From: Mansonella perstans
Taxonomy: Eukaryota; Nematoda; Chromadorea; Rhabditida; Onchocercidae
DNA length: 64,000 nucleotides
NCBI GenBank assembly: GCA_037074765.1
Contig: JBAMDO010000030.1
Coordinates: forward strand, 124,001 to 188,000
Direction: 5' to 3'
Below, piece by piece: positions 29,051-42,088 of this stretch. The notes beneath the pieces are model-generated. The model was not told the DNA's origin. It did no database searches and was given only the letters and a program-made list of their open reading frames with translations. Position numbers and translations under genes: made by a program. The first letter of the stretch is position 1. Every line of letters starts with the position of its first letter.

Positions 29051-32000
29051 TAAAAAATGATTTCATGAAAAATAAAATTTATTTGATAAAACATAATAGA
29101 AATAATTCATCGGAACAGCACTCTGAAGACATATAATGGACTTTGTGTGGACAATAACAGTATGACATGTGAAAGGAAGGAAGGGAGAGAAATGAAAAAC
29201 TGTATGGAAAAAATGAAAATAAAGATGAGAATTAAAAGGAAAAATAATTTCCTGGGCTTAATGAATATAACTTATCGATTCCAATCTCTCTCCCTCTCTC
29301 TGATAGACAGACACAAATAACTAAGCAAGCGAGAAGAATAAGGAAGTCTTGGAAAAATTGAAAGAAGAAAAGTTCGAATCTTCTGATAAAATTTATTCTA
29401 AGATTTAAGTAAGTAGAAGAATCGTTCCAATAGAAATAAAAGTTGAAAATGATATCTCGATTGTTTTTCTAAATGAGCGAGTACACTAATTACTTCCTTT
29501 GCACTTTTCTTTAATCATCAATTAATAGAGTGGAGATAATTAAGAAATGAAAAATACCTTTGAATTATTTTGAAATTGCAAGTTATTAGATTTCAACTTT
29601 GAGCTCATCAATGGATTGCTGTTATTTCTTAGTACTTCTATTAACATGTGTAAAATGTATAATTAGTCTTTTGAGGATAAGAAAATAATTGATTGGCAAA
29701 TATTTGGATGCAAATCAAATCCAATCAAATTTAAATGAAATTTCAATCGCGCTTGGGAATTACTCATAACTTCTGCAACAACTCTGGAAAAATGTGCTCA
29801 GTCAATTGCGTCGTAGTGAGTTTAATTCCATTTAATCACTAAGTATAATTTAAATGCTTCAATATTTGGCACCGATATTCAAACTCGTCTTTCTTCACCT
29901 CTCTCTTTTCTTTTCTTTGTTTTTCCACTTATCACAATAACTTTCATATCGTTTACTCTGAGCCAGTCAATGATAATGCATTTATCTTTCACAACCATAA
30001 TTCATTGATTAATTAATTGATCTTTAGCGATATTCCATCAGTGCTTTATCAAATTAGTAGATTTAATGACATAAATTAATTATAGATCATTTTTTGATGT
30101 GCTAATTCGACTTGCAATTGATGCACAGCAAGTACCACTTACATAAGTGAATCTTGATCAACTTTTAAATAGATTTTATTTACGTGAACTTTTCGCTGGA
30201 TAGGGAAATCTTATCCGGTAATTTTAGCATAAATTAAATTTACGAATATCTAAGCATCATTATAATTCTGTAAGACTGTCGTTAACATATGTTTGAATCT
30301 TTAAGCGACACAAAAGAGTATCAGGGATGCTAAGAAGGGAAAGATTTTTCGATCAAATCTGTGAAAAGCTTGTTGAGTTTAAAAATTTCATCACGAAATT
30401 ATTGAATTTTGTGAAGCTGAGGAAAAGAGTGAAAAATAGCAATAAAAAAGTGGAAAGTAAACAAGAAGTAACAAAAAAAACAAAGAACGGAACTGCTTCA
30501 TTTAAAAATAAAATTTAAATTTCTCTTTCAACTTAAAAAAAACGGCGAATTCCACTGAAACAATATATTGTTCAGTAAGTGCTCGAAATAATTCACACAA
30601 AAAGTTGGCGAAAACAGTAGCGATTTTTGCTTGCATGAACTGGTACTGACAGGTATTTGCGAGGTGATTGTGATTGCAATGACAAATACAATCTGATGTT
30701 ATATACTTAAAGCATGTTTGAAGAACTGAAACATGACTTATCGGAAATGAAATTTATTTTGTCTGTCTAATTCAGTTCGATCTTTTCTATAGTTGAAATT
30801 TATTTTGAACCTTAACTAATCAAGATTAGTGAATAAAAAAAGATGCGAAATGAACGGAATGGTGCAAAAAAAGAGTATTCATAAAAAAGTTTGCTGCACT
30901 TCAGTTAGTTGTTGCCAATTAATTAATTGATTAATTGAACAGCGAAGAGATTCTGAATATTTTCGAAGTTCAACTAAAACTTTTGCAATGAAAAAAGTCA
31001 TTAGAAACTTAACCTTATAAAAAGTCAAGTTCTCAGCGTTAATTACATATTGCTATGGAATCTATAGACTGAGCAGCTGATCGATTAATTAATCACTTAG
31101 CATAGCTCAACAGTAGCATTCATTGTATAATTTTTTTTTGTTTGAAATTAAAACAATGAAAATGATTGCTGTTGTAAGAGAATCATTTATGACTGATTAG
31201 ATGACTAAAATAAGCATTCTATTTAATTATGATAAATAGATATTCGTTAGTAGCCAAATCTTAATAAAATAAATAAGTAAAATCCAGCACTTATGATAAA
31301 ATTTAACAGCTATGTTAAATATACTTTACTTTATCAGAAATAAAATTCGACTTTTATGGATGAAAACTAATTAAAAATAAGTTATGAATATTTCAATTTT
31401 CACATCTAAGCCACAGTGATGTCGTGAAAACCAAGCTTGGAAGTATTTTGAGATGACAGTAATTTTCAAAAATTTCGAATTTTCAAAAATTTCGAATCGT
31501 GTGATTTTACTTGGAGCTTAAAATTACTTTGGAATAGAGTACTTTGGAAAAAGAAAAATTTAATCTCTCTTCAATGAGATATTTTTAACTTGCTATCCGT
31601 GTATTAATAAGCAATTTTGGAATGATCCAGTTAATTCCGGATGCAAGCAATTTTCATTTTAACGAAAACTATTAATACGGCCGTTAGGTCAGTTTTTGTC
31701 CTATCAAAATTTTGTTGGAAGCAAAGAAAAAAGCAAATGCAGAAAAGTGAGAGAAAAAAAAGAAAGCGGTCAAATCAGGCATTTCATCCTTTTAAATATA
31801 TGGAATTTATTTCAAAATTCTTTACAAATTAAGTAGAAATAAAGGATGAATGGAAAAATGAACCATTGTGGCTATTGAAAAAGATTCTTAAAAAATAAAA
31901 TGACGAAAAAATTAAAAGGTTGGAAAAAAAATTAGAAATCGATAATTTTTTAAATAAATGTAAACCAAGAATGAGAAAACAATCAAATAAGCTATTTTTA

Positions 32001-35000
32001 ATCGTAAATTATTAGTGAATAATTTCTGCTAAATTAATACAATGAAAATTTTAATTAAACAATAAATTTTACCCGGTCATTTGAAAATGGTCATTTAACT
32101 AATTAGTGAAACATGAAAATCAACAATGCATTGATATTAAATTGAATGACATCAGTACTTACTACAGACATGTACACAACAAACATACATGGACATTTTT
32201 CATATGTGTAAGTGAAAGAATAGTATTGTTAGAGATTTAGATGAGTAAAAAATGTTGCCAAACAAAAAAAAAACAATCAATTAAATTTCAAGCTACTTAG
32301 ACTAAAAGAGAGGAATGGTTAGCTGGATAAAGGTGGATGACAATAATGATAATGACGATGATGAAGATGACAATGATGGTTGTTGGATAGATTGACAGAT
32401 TTCTGCTATTTCACATCTAAATTCATTCGTATAAACAACTTCTGAAACTTAAAAAAGGATGGGAGGAGGAGAGAGAAAGCCAGAGAAAGAGAAAAGAGGG
32501 CAAGAGTGGGGTAATTTGTACAAGCTCATTTATTTCATTTTAAAAATTTAAAGTAAACAGGCGGAATGAAATTTGTTTAAACTGTTCTTTTTTTTGTTTG
32601 CAAATGTTTTCTTGTTTAAATTATGAAACAATATAATGGAATGGGAAATGAGAAAATAGAATTTTAAACAATAAGCAGTGAAGAAGTGCAAAGCACATTT
32701 TGATTGTTGTTGCCAGCAATGTTCAAAAAGAAAATCATTCATGCAACTCTTAATTCAATTCACTCAAAGATTTTTCACAATTAAATTAAATTCAATCGAA
32801 CGAAAGGAACACATGAGGAAGGGAAGAAAGGAATTTGATAAATATTGTTAGCTAAGATGCAGCTTAACTGATATGAGATAATAATAGATAATTTTAAAAA
32901 GTCAACTAGCGAAACAATATATTAAACTGGCGAAATAATAAATATAATTTCGGAATTTTAAATTTATTATCTTCAAGCCCTATCCAACCATTGGCAAAGT
33001 AACCGTTACAATCATTACTTTCAACTATAAATTATTTTGTTCAATTTCGTAGCATAGAAATTTGTCATTTGGAATTTAACAAATACTTCGAAAGCATTTA
33101 TGGCACTTTTGCCAAGAAAAATTTCTTAGTGCGAATTTGTCTAATTTCTTGAGCAATTTGACTGTTACCGTTGCTCTTTCTTGGATCAATGTCATTTGCG
33201 TACAGTAAGAAATTTTTTGGTTTACCTTATAGATTTCCATATATATTTCTTCAGATATAATAATCTTGTTATAATTTAGAAAATGGTAGTAATACTAAGC
33301 AATGATTTCTGTGATAGTGATTCCTTTTTTAGCTAATTTCACTTTGAAAACGAAATGTTTTTGGCTTTATTTTTTGAAATGACTGTCAACGAAATTGCAA
33401 ACTTTCTTCCGATATGCTAATTCGATTGAAAAATATTTCATCGTTGCTGCATGAGAAGACAGTTTAAAAATGACCATTTTTATTTTCGTTCTAATTATTA
33501 ATGATTTTCGAAACTATTCATCACATTTCCAAGTATTGTTTGCAATTAGGCGTTGGCTGATGGTCATTTTATATAAACCATTTTCAGCATTTTTATTTTT
33601 GAAAAACTTGAGCTACACTGTTGCATAATGTAATACTGCGGCTAATTAAAGTTGCTAATATAATTTCAGGATATCGTTATAATTAAACGCATTAAAAAAT
33701 GACAAACAGATTTGCTTCTTGTTTGGCACCATTTCTACAATTTAAAATAAATTATAAAATTAACCAACAGAAAGTAATAATTTCAATGATTTAAAAAATC
33801 TTTCCCGCATTTTATGGAAAATGTTTCTAAGAAGAAATCCGCAATCCAAAATGGCCTTTGCGAAAGAGAAAGGAATAAAAATAAAAAGTGCTTGAAGGAG
33901 CAAAAATTACAATCGATGATTTCTTTCATTCTGTTCTTTGAATAAGTTAAAAGCTAGATTCTGCTACTAAAATTCAATCTATTTAAGGAAAAGAAGAAAG
34001 AGACAATAACGACTAATTATTTTATGATTTTTCACTAATTTTCAATTTAATCAATAAATTAACAGGAATTGATCAGTATGCATGTTTGTTTCGTCACTAC
34101 TACAGAACATCTAGGATATTTTTTTTGATTATTCAAATAAATTATAGATGATGCAAGGAGTTGTACCAAGCAGATGTGATCCATACCCTTCGATCTTATG
34201 ATCTAGATTTGATGATAGTCTGGCCAATATTTATCACTTAGCGGATTGTTGAGAAATTGATGTTTTCTTCTTTTCAAACAACAACTTTCCAGTTTTGAAG
34301 TAATATTTTAAATTGATGATGAATCAGTAATGATACTATCGAATGATATTTCGTTGTTGTTGTGTGCACTAATGCCATATTGAAATGATTGATTGATAAG
34401 AGCAGCTAAAAGGGAAAATTATCAAATTTATTGGCAATATTCAGTTTAAATTCCATATTAGAAGTTGAATGTAATTAATTGAATGTCAAAAACTTCTTGC
34501 AAATTATATTTGTATATTTGATCAAATATCATTTCGGCTACTCGAAGTATTATTTTATTCGATTTGCTTCATATTCATTTATGATTGTTTCATTTTTTTC
34601 TCACAAATATAACAGATTTTAGAAACGAAGTATATGCTCAGCAAGAACATTCGACCAAGTCTTGAATGGTACGTTGGTTAAAATGTTAAGAAATATTGGA
34701 AGATCTGACAATAAGCGGCAGAAGGTGCCATCATCAGTAAGAAATTTTACTTCAATGTCAACTTGAACTTATTAAAACAACGAATAAATTATGCTCTAAT
34801 AATTACGATATGCTTCCTTAAGTAAAATTTTCATTGAATTTCTTTCGGAGATACTTTTTGCTTTATATTTTAATCATTTTATTCTTAAACATAATATGAC
34901 AGCTCTTCATATTGATATTTACGGGATAAGTTATAAAATAGATATGGCTGATACAGACTGCTCAAGTTCTTCAGAAACCTGTATACGTTTGACTCGGACA

Positions 35001-35105
35001 ATTTACATCATCCTTACAGCTTCGTGTTCTATCGAGGCAATAACGAAAATTCTGCAACATCATCAATTTTTTTTGCGAAGAAATAGAAATAAGACTGAAT
35101 TTTGA
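29051..35105. other. A+T-rich intergenic tract
   Basis: No gene was identified. Low-complexity segments include a CT-rich run near 29284-29306, a GAT/AAT-rich run near 32341-32386, a purine-rich run near 32459-32509, and a short direct repeat of tttcaaaaatttcgaat near 31465-31497. ORFs of about 63-69 codons (30327, 31641, 34896) have biased, non-coding-like composition. Confidence 0.5.
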
Positions 35106-37108
35106 TCAAATTTCTATATGAAATAATACTTGGTGGAGGATGACATCTTTATTAATATTGACGCAATGTTGATTGCCCGCACATTCATAATCGTAATTGC
35201 ATGGCTGCATGAATGTCGCCTGCTTTGCAGCTTTACATAAATACAAGGACCCTAAAACTTTCTCGCAACGCTGAAAATTTTGCAATAAGTTTAAATTTGA
35301 TTTTCAGATTAAATTGAATTATACAATGCAGTGTAATAAAATTATTGAAGCTTTTAAGATAGATAAATTTTATAATCTCACTCCACCCCGAATTAAAATT
35401 CATTAGACTATTGAGCTTGTTTGCCTACACGAATTGTGCTTTAAATCAGATAAATTAAGTAATTAGAATAATTAGTTCCCTTTAACTTTATTTGTAAAAC
35501 GGTCAGATAATTGCAGAAAAGTAATGGAAACTAGAGAAATTACAGTTATTTAGCATTATACGGGAAAAATCTGATTATTTAAATATTCGAGAAAGGCGGA
35601 CAATTACTTCAATCCTAATTGCAAGTATAGAGGATGTACCTGTCCTGATTGGCAATCAGCATTGAAACGACACTGTCGATTGCTTGCTGTCGGATCGTGA
35701 ATGCAAATGCGATTACCTGGGATACTTCTTTCTGCACAAATTTCGAAAATGGAGCACTGCAACTCAAAAAATGAAGAAGCTGACACTTGGGAGTAATTCC
35801 ATTTTTTCGAGAATTGCCAAATTCCTCAGCTGATAAGTTTCATCTTTGAAAATAAGCTTAATAATTCGGGGATCTGTTTCTTTTTTTTCCACTGCTTTTT
35901 TTTTTGCAGTTTAAATAAGATTTCATGCGATAATATTATGAAAAGGAAAAAACTGACCTGATAATCAGCAGTGCACTGTCTTTCAAAATCCTCTACAGTA
36001 GCATCATTGCCTATCATATTTGATGAAATTATATTACTCCCAAAATTATTGCTCCAAAACGGGTTTATTCGAACGGTTTCTGAAAAAATAAATTCAATTT
36101 TTGAAAAAAGAAAAAGAATGCTTGCTGCGAAAGATCAGCTTATAAAATCAAATAAAACATTGATTGATTCACATTAATTTTACTATTCAAACTTTGAAAA
36201 AATGCTTCGTTGAAATGTCTCGCTAAATCAAATAAATATTGCGATTAACTTACGATATTTGGGCAGTGCCAGACATAAATTTGTACCGTGCTGCTTACTG
36301 AATGAACAAATCTGCAGAATATCGCAATCCGCATTGCTTTGACATGTTTTGTAAGGAGGCCTTCCTCCGTTAACCTAAATAAAAGCTGGATTTTCTAAAA
36401 CTGATCAGCCTTATCACATGATAAGTAAATTTAAACTACCTGACAAGTCATTATTCCATTTCTATCGTCACAATGCAAGTATCGAGCACAGTCGGTGTCA
36501 TCGTAACATTGATTGTTAATTAAACCGGTAGCTGAACAACATGCTTCAAATTCATAAATTTCAAAAACAGTATCTCTCTAAAGAGATATAATATAAATGC
36601 CAAAAATCATATATAAGTCAGTTCCCCAAAGTTACCTTATTTAGAAAAGACTATAAATTTGATTAACCGATGTCTTGAAACCAGTTTTATATTTGTATTC
36701 GTATTTCCATTTAAACTTACTTTTCGGTTCAGGAGATCCGTACTGACAAGAGCCAGGCCAACCGAGATTCATGCATTTGCCAAATGTGCGACATCGAGCA
36801 TCATTTTGACATATAATTTGTTTTGGCTGCAAATTCTAAACAACGAAGTTTGTGAGAAGTTTGCTTTTATGGAATTTTTATTAACTTAATGTTATAGCAA
36901 TTAACAAGTGTTTATAGATTACTCATTATACCTTTGGTGTACTGGTCATATGCTCCGAAACTTTTTGACAGAACAGCAATCCAGTTACATCCGGAATACA
37001 CTGTTCTCCTGGCTGACATTGTATATCGAAGATACAGTACTCGGAAAATTCTGTACTTCGTGATTGTATGAATATGACAAAAAATGGAGCAAATAGCGCA
37101 AAGCGCAT
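35106..37108 (-). CDS. Secreted cysteine-rich protein with seven C4 repeats, 299 residues, seven exons
   Basis: The exons are 36932-37108, 36721-36826, 36440-36531, 36254-36374, 35958-36079, 35640-35756 and 35106-35270. They total 900 nt and all phases agree. The protein starts MRFALFAPFFVIFIQSRS, a clear signal peptide. It then carries seven units of C-x5-C-x5-C-x(8-10)-C: CIFDIQCQPGEQC, CQNDARCRTFGKC, CYDDTDCARYLHC, CQSNADCDILQIC, CTADYQCSIFEIC, CRFNADCQSGQRC and CNYDYECAGNQHC. The last unit lacks the fourth Cys and runs into a hydrophobic tail ending FHIEI. The spacing resembles EB-module or Dickkopf-like Cys knots, but I cannot assign it to a named family. A cuticle, matrix or host-exposed secreted role is inference. 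The ATG has a CTTCAG acceptor just upstream. Confidence 0.85.
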
Positions 37109-37117
37109 GTTGTAACA

Positions 37118-37128
37118 GCTGAAGATGA
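37118..37128 (-). promoter_or_regulatory. Putative spliced-leader acceptor of the seven-repeat gene
   Basis: The minus strand reads TCATCTTCAG, then 10 nt (ctgttacaac), then the ATG at 37108. No upstream coding exon was seen, so this fits an SL trans-splice acceptor. Confidence 0.45.
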
Positions 37129-40100
37129 CAAATAACAATAAATTGTTTGTTAGTTATTGTTTTGTTTATGGATGACATCTTTTTAAACTCAATAAAATGA
37201 TTGATAAAAACATCCAGATAATAAAATCTCGAAAAACTGAAACTTTGCAAAGAATAAAGTTTGTCAAATGCCAACTGGAAGACTTTCTCATCTCCGAAGA
37301 TCTATAACCAAGTTATTACCGCCACATAAAGCACTTAATGATGCGTTACGAAATTTTCTAAATTCGTTTGCATAAATGCATTAAAGAAGTTTTTATCCGT
37401 AGATCCGGTTCTTTCAAATATTCAATGCCATATGATTCTTCCAATAGTATTGTTTTCCGGTTTTGTGGCTAATCAATTAATGTATTTTAGTTTTTTCAAG
37501 AAATGTAAAACTTTGTTATAAGGCTTTTCAAAATAAAATTTATTGTTGTCTTGGCTTTTTTGATTCTTAATCTAATTCGTAGCGGCATGTCCAGAGAATG
37601 CTATATTATCTTATATTTATTGAGATACTTAAGTTTTCACGGTTCGGTTACTTGTTAGTTGTAGCAATCAAGAATCATTTCTCTTATTTGTTCTGCTTTC
37701 ATTTCTTGGCACTTTATCTTTAAAAACTGTGAATCTAAAATCTTCCAAAAGAATGCCCTGGATGCAAGTGCAGAATAGCAGTTTACCGATTTTGACTCCA
37801 CAAAAAAATTTTCAATGCTTTTTTCTTTCTGAGCATTTCAAATTTACTTTGTCAAGGCGATTTAACAAAGTTTGTATTAGATATTCCCAATTTATTATTA
37901 TTTTTTTCCTGCTTTTCTCCTTCATTAATGATATATTGGCAATTTAGTGATTCTCAGATGACCGATTAGATACATTAAAAGGAACAAACAGTTCAAACAT
38001 TTACTCTAATTCCTTTAATTAAAAAGATAAGCGATAAAGCTTAGCATCTGACTCTCAGTTAAGATTTTAAATTGAAATAAAAAAATACAAAGCAAAATAG
38101 AGATTGTAGAAATATGTAAACGCAAGCATAATGCTAACTGATAGTTGGATATAAAAGATCAGCCAAATATTATTCTGTTTGAGTGGGTTTCATCGAATTT
38201 CATTTATGCGCCATTATTCCAAGTTCATTAATTTAGGAAGTAATGATTTCAATTTAATTGTATAATTAAAAGTTTTAACTTTGCAAATAAATTTTTCTTT
38301 CTGTCCATTTCAAAATTGTGTCGACAAAAACGCCATTTGATTTTGAAATAGTAAAGTAAACAAAGGAAGAATAAACTAGAATGGCTGGTAAACGATCGCT
38401 ATCCTTGATCGTCTTGATGACGGATAACCGGAAAAAGTCAGTCGTGTCACTGCACAAAGGTTTTAGCCTATTTCTACAAATGTTTCGCTGGAAAAAAAGA
38501 AAATTGAAAATTTCACAGGAAGAAAGTCCTCTCTGTACTATACTTTTAATTGTGAAAACAAGTACTTTGCATTTGCCATATTCTTACTTATCCTGATTTA
38601 TTTCACGCTAATATTGCTGGGATCATTCATTATGTGCCAAAGCTTCAGCGAAGTTAGTTAAAGTGAAGAAAGTAGGAAAATTGAAGAAGAGACATTGAAA
38701 TGAAAGACTGCCGGCACTTTCAAGGAATAATTAACTTTTTGAAATTTGTCCTCGAAATTTGATGATTTGTTATCACATAAATACTTCCTTCGTCTTTTAG
38801 TTTCGTGATCTTTTTTCTTTTTTAATACTGTGTGTATTGTTGAAATTTATTAAAATAATCTTCCGCATATACTAGATCCCACTTAGCTTGCCGAATTGAT
38901 TATCAGTTGTGAATTGGCGAACATTCAAGTCAAATGAAATACCTCACTCGAATGAACTTGCTATGAATTTATGGTGAAAATGCTGCTGCGTACTTTCATT
39001 ACACTTAATGTCTTGATAAGTATCTCAAAAAAGTTTGGACTGGAAGCAACTAAGAAAGTTTACTTCTGAGTAGACAGATGTAGTCGCAATATTTGAGAAA
39101 ACATTCCTGAGAAAATTTTTATTCGAAAATTGAACGAAAATGCGCGAAAATTGAACGAAAATGAGCTAAAAGCTTCTATCGATTTACCTTAGTTTAAAGT
39201 AACAAGAAGTATTCGGCCAAAATTTTCATGACAAGAAGATAATTTGCCAACATTGGCATAAATTGTAGATAATTTGTGTTTTTTAGCAAATTAAATGACA
39301 CAAATGTTTCGGAACTTTTCCAAGCCAGTTTGATTGACTAAATGGAATTAATTTCAAATAAATTTCTTTACTTTCGGAATGGCAGTGAATATCTTATCAA
39401 CAAATCATTCCTCAATGGCTGTTCTCATTAGTTTTTTTCAAGCTTTCTATTTTAGCAAATTACCTTAGAAAACCTACGCTGCAAGGAAAACTCATTGAGC
39501 AGTTAATTACTGCATGCACGAGTCATTTGGGATATATCGAATTCAGCTGATAAAATATACGTTAAAATCGTTCACAAATTTGGGCCCTTCTTAAGCAAAA
39601 TCAGGTTTAAATATTACATGCATCCTATGAACACTGTAAAAATTGTATTCCTAAGTGAAAGGCTTGTGTCATTAGATAAAAATAATTAAAATATTGAAGT
39701 TTTAATTGATGTGATCTAATTTTGACATTACAATTTTTTTAAACAGTTAACTAACGTATATGGCTTCTGCTACTCATACACTCAAGTTGGAACTTTTTCT
39801 GTTAAATTTGCATACATTTATAAACACTCTGTCATATTAGAAAGAAAGTGATTTTTGGTGATGGAAGCGATGGTAATGTCGTCCTCATACATTAATAGCA
39901 ACGTTCAACACTGAAAACTGGTTTTTTCATTGATAAGCAGATAAATATTGATTTATTGTTTGATCTCTGAGTAGTCGAAATAAAATAATTTAATTAGATG
40001 CTAATTAATTGTTGCAAAGTTCAAATAAGTATACCATGTGTCTTTTATTTTAATGTTTCTACTCAGAGAAAATTAATTGATTAAGCATTTTATATGAAAC

Positions 40101-40376
40101 AGCTGAAGGAAAGGATTTTCTGCAACTCGATGGATAGAAAGTTTCAAAAATGAAATTGAAGTTATCAATAAAATGAGTTACTTCAGAGTTTCTGGCAGAT
40201 TCCCGACAAACAGTAAATGTCAATAAAGTCTTAGCCAACTTCAATCCTTTTTATTTTCACTGATCTGCTCAATTCATGGATACTTCTGCAAAGTTTCAAA
40301 CTTGTTGACATTTTTATAGAGAATTGAATTTTTGCTTGATTTGAACAGTGATATGGAGTAATTTACTTATATCTAT
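37129..40376. other. A+T-rich intergenic tract
   Basis: No confident gene was seen. ORFs of 60-72 codons at 37729, 38275 and 38381 look random. A short direct repeat (aaaattgaacgaaaatg, twice) lies at about 39125-39163. Confidence 0.5.
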
Positions 40377-41042
40377 TTAGAGGTTCAAGCCATTGTGGTG
40401 ATGGCGATGATGATGGTGTTTGTGATGAGGATGATTGTGTCTATGGTGTTTGTGATGAGGATGATTGTGTCTATGGTGTTTGTGATGAGGATGATTGTGT
40501 CTATGGTGTTCGTGATGAGGATGATTGCGTCTGTTTCGATGATGGAGATAGTGGTGATCGCTCTGATATCGATACTCTCGATCGCTATGAGCTCTAAAAT
40601 AAATAATTTTTTGAAAATCAAATTTTGTTTTTCGAATCGTGATAAGCAAATCCATTTACTTTCATTTCTATGTTTTGATTGGAAAAATCATATTTTGATC
40701 ATTTTTAAAACTAAAATTGATTACAACAGTTGAAATAAATATTTGGATGGTCATTTCTGTCCACCGCTAACAAAAAAGCGATCAATTACTTTTAGCGTGA
40801 AAAAAATTAAAATATCTACATTCACTCGTTACTACTAATTTAAATAACAGATATTGTACGTAATAATGACTGAAATAGAAAGGATGGGAAGAAACTTGCA
40901 AATATGTTTTCAAACTTTCTCCATCTTTGCGGTCCCATGACATCATTTCAAATCGTTGTTGATTAAATTTGTCGTTTGCAGTTGTAAGTGATAAAGGACC
41001 GATCAATAATATAAATGTTATTGGTATTATTCTCATTAGCAT
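40377..41042 (-). CDS. Secreted histidine-rich protein
   Basis: The first exon starts at 41042 (or at a second in-frame ATG, 41036). It encodes a signal peptide, MRIIPITFILLIGPLSLTTA, followed by NDKFNQQRFEMMSWDRKDGES. The last exon (40377-40593, TTTTAG acceptor) encodes AHSDREYRYQSDHHYLHH and then four 10-residue units of the HRHNHPHHKH type, ending HHHHRHHHNGLNL. The donor joining the two exons is ambiguous: the last exon needs a phase-2 partner, or phase 1 if the alternative TTTAGAG acceptor is used, and several GT sites qualify. Dense His clusters suggest Zn, Cu or Ni binding or a pH-dependent matrix role (inference). No homologue is named. An acceptor-like TTTTAG 7 nt before the first ATG suggests trans-splicing. 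Confidence 0.65.
40411..40530 (-). repeat. Four 30-bp tandem repeats coding for His-rich decapeptides
   Basis: Units at 40411-40440, 40441-40470, 40471-40500 and 40501-40530 share the core tgtttgtgatgaggatgatt. The third and second are identical, and the fourth differs at a few bases. Because 30 bp equals ten codons, copy-number change would keep the frame. Confidence 0.9.
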
Positions 41043-41048
41043 ATTGAC

Positions 41049-41056
41049 TCTAAAAT
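41049..41056 (-). promoter_or_regulatory. Putative spliced-leader acceptor of the His-rich gene
   Basis: On the minus strand AAATTTTAG is followed by agtcaat and then the ATG at 41042. The leader would be 7 nt and no upstream exon is apparent. Confidence 0.4.
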
Positions 41057-41764
41057 TTTATGGTATTATAAAATTTGTGATAAGGAAGATAAAGGAAAAT
41101 AATCATGTTTTTTTCGAATATCGCAATTAATGATTTCTGGTCACTTTCTTGCAACTATTCTCTACTTGATTGAAGTTTGACGACAAAAAAAACGACTGAC
41201 CATTAACCCATAAGAATAATATCAAAAAGGATAAATAAATCAGAAGAAGTTCAACAAATCACTAATTGCTTGTTTTTATGAGTGTCATCATGAATTTTAA
41301 GCCATTTAAATTTTCTAACAAAGTTTTCCACAAGATTTATGCCATCGTTTAAGCTCTCATAAAACTAGTTATTATTAATTTAAGTAACAAATATTGTACG
41401 TATTTTAAAAGTGCATATCAATACCTTTTCAGTTTGCCTTGTTAAAACCGGCTTCAGTGCTAGTCTGATCACATGTTTGATTCACTGGAATTTCGATTAA
41501 TTCTAGTTATCCATCTACTGAAAAATTTTTTGCTTGTTTTGTAAGAATACCTTTGCTCTCATTGAAACGTATCTTCCTTCGCCACTTTCTTTTCCTGGTG
41601 TATTTGCTGTTATCATTCTTTTACTTGTTTGTGAAATGAATGTTTCTAAGATTATCTTTTTTTTAAGCAAAATAATTGGGGAATTTTAATTTGTTTAATT
41701 ATTTTAATTTTTTTGATAAAAGAGAAACTTTGTGTATTATTTTTGTTACAAGGTATGACGTAAG

Positions 41765-42088
41765 TTATTGCTTCATCATACGGTACAATTTATTTAATGC
41801 CGTAAATATCGCTATATTATCAATATTCCCGTCCACTGCACATTCCATGCTGATAGCCCGATCACATAGTGGTGAGGGAAGAAATCCAAATGCACTAGTT
41901 GAATGATTCAACCTCAATCTTTTGAATTTCTTAAGATTTTTATCTTTAGGAAGCGATAAGGGTACAGTTTTTTTGTCGTTCATTGTCCATTTATGTACCC
42001 ATTGAGTAAAGTTTGTAAATGATTTGATCAGAATTCGGCCAATTAAATCAACAGAATGTTTCATTTTAATTTGAAAATCATATTTCAT
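41765..42088 (-). CDS. Orphan 107-codon ORF, hypothetical protein
   Basis: An intronless frame runs from ATG (MKYDFQIKMKHSVDLIGR) to TAA after FTALNKLYRMMKQ. The middle contains FTQWVHKWTMNDKK, KDKNLKKFKRLRLNHS and SAFGFLPSPLCDRAISMEC. The composition is balanced and protein-like, and a stop-free run this long is uncommon in this A+T-rich tract. There is no signal peptide, membrane segment or recognised domain. It might be a single exon of a gene, a retrocopy fragment or a chance ORF. Confidence 0.35.
   Translation of the reverse strand: MKYDFQIKMKHSVDLIGRILIKSFTNFTQWVHKWTMNDKKTVPLSLPKDKNLKKFKRLRLNHSTSAFGFLPSPLCDRAISMECAVDGNIDNIAIFTALNKLYRMMKQ

Noticed and set aside
34896..35105. 69-codon plus-strand ORF ending just at the seven-repeat gene
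   Set aside because: It has no coding neighbours or signals. The real gene there is on the minus strand.
36926..37138. Earlier ATG (37138) for the seven-repeat gene
   Set aside because: A splice acceptor lies between it and the chosen ATG at 37108, and the signal peptide begins naturally at MRFALFAPFF.
40411..40530. Regular 30-bp repeats resembling a CRISPR-like array
   Set aside because: The units are directly abutting with no spacers and are codons of a His-rich protein in a eukaryotic genome.
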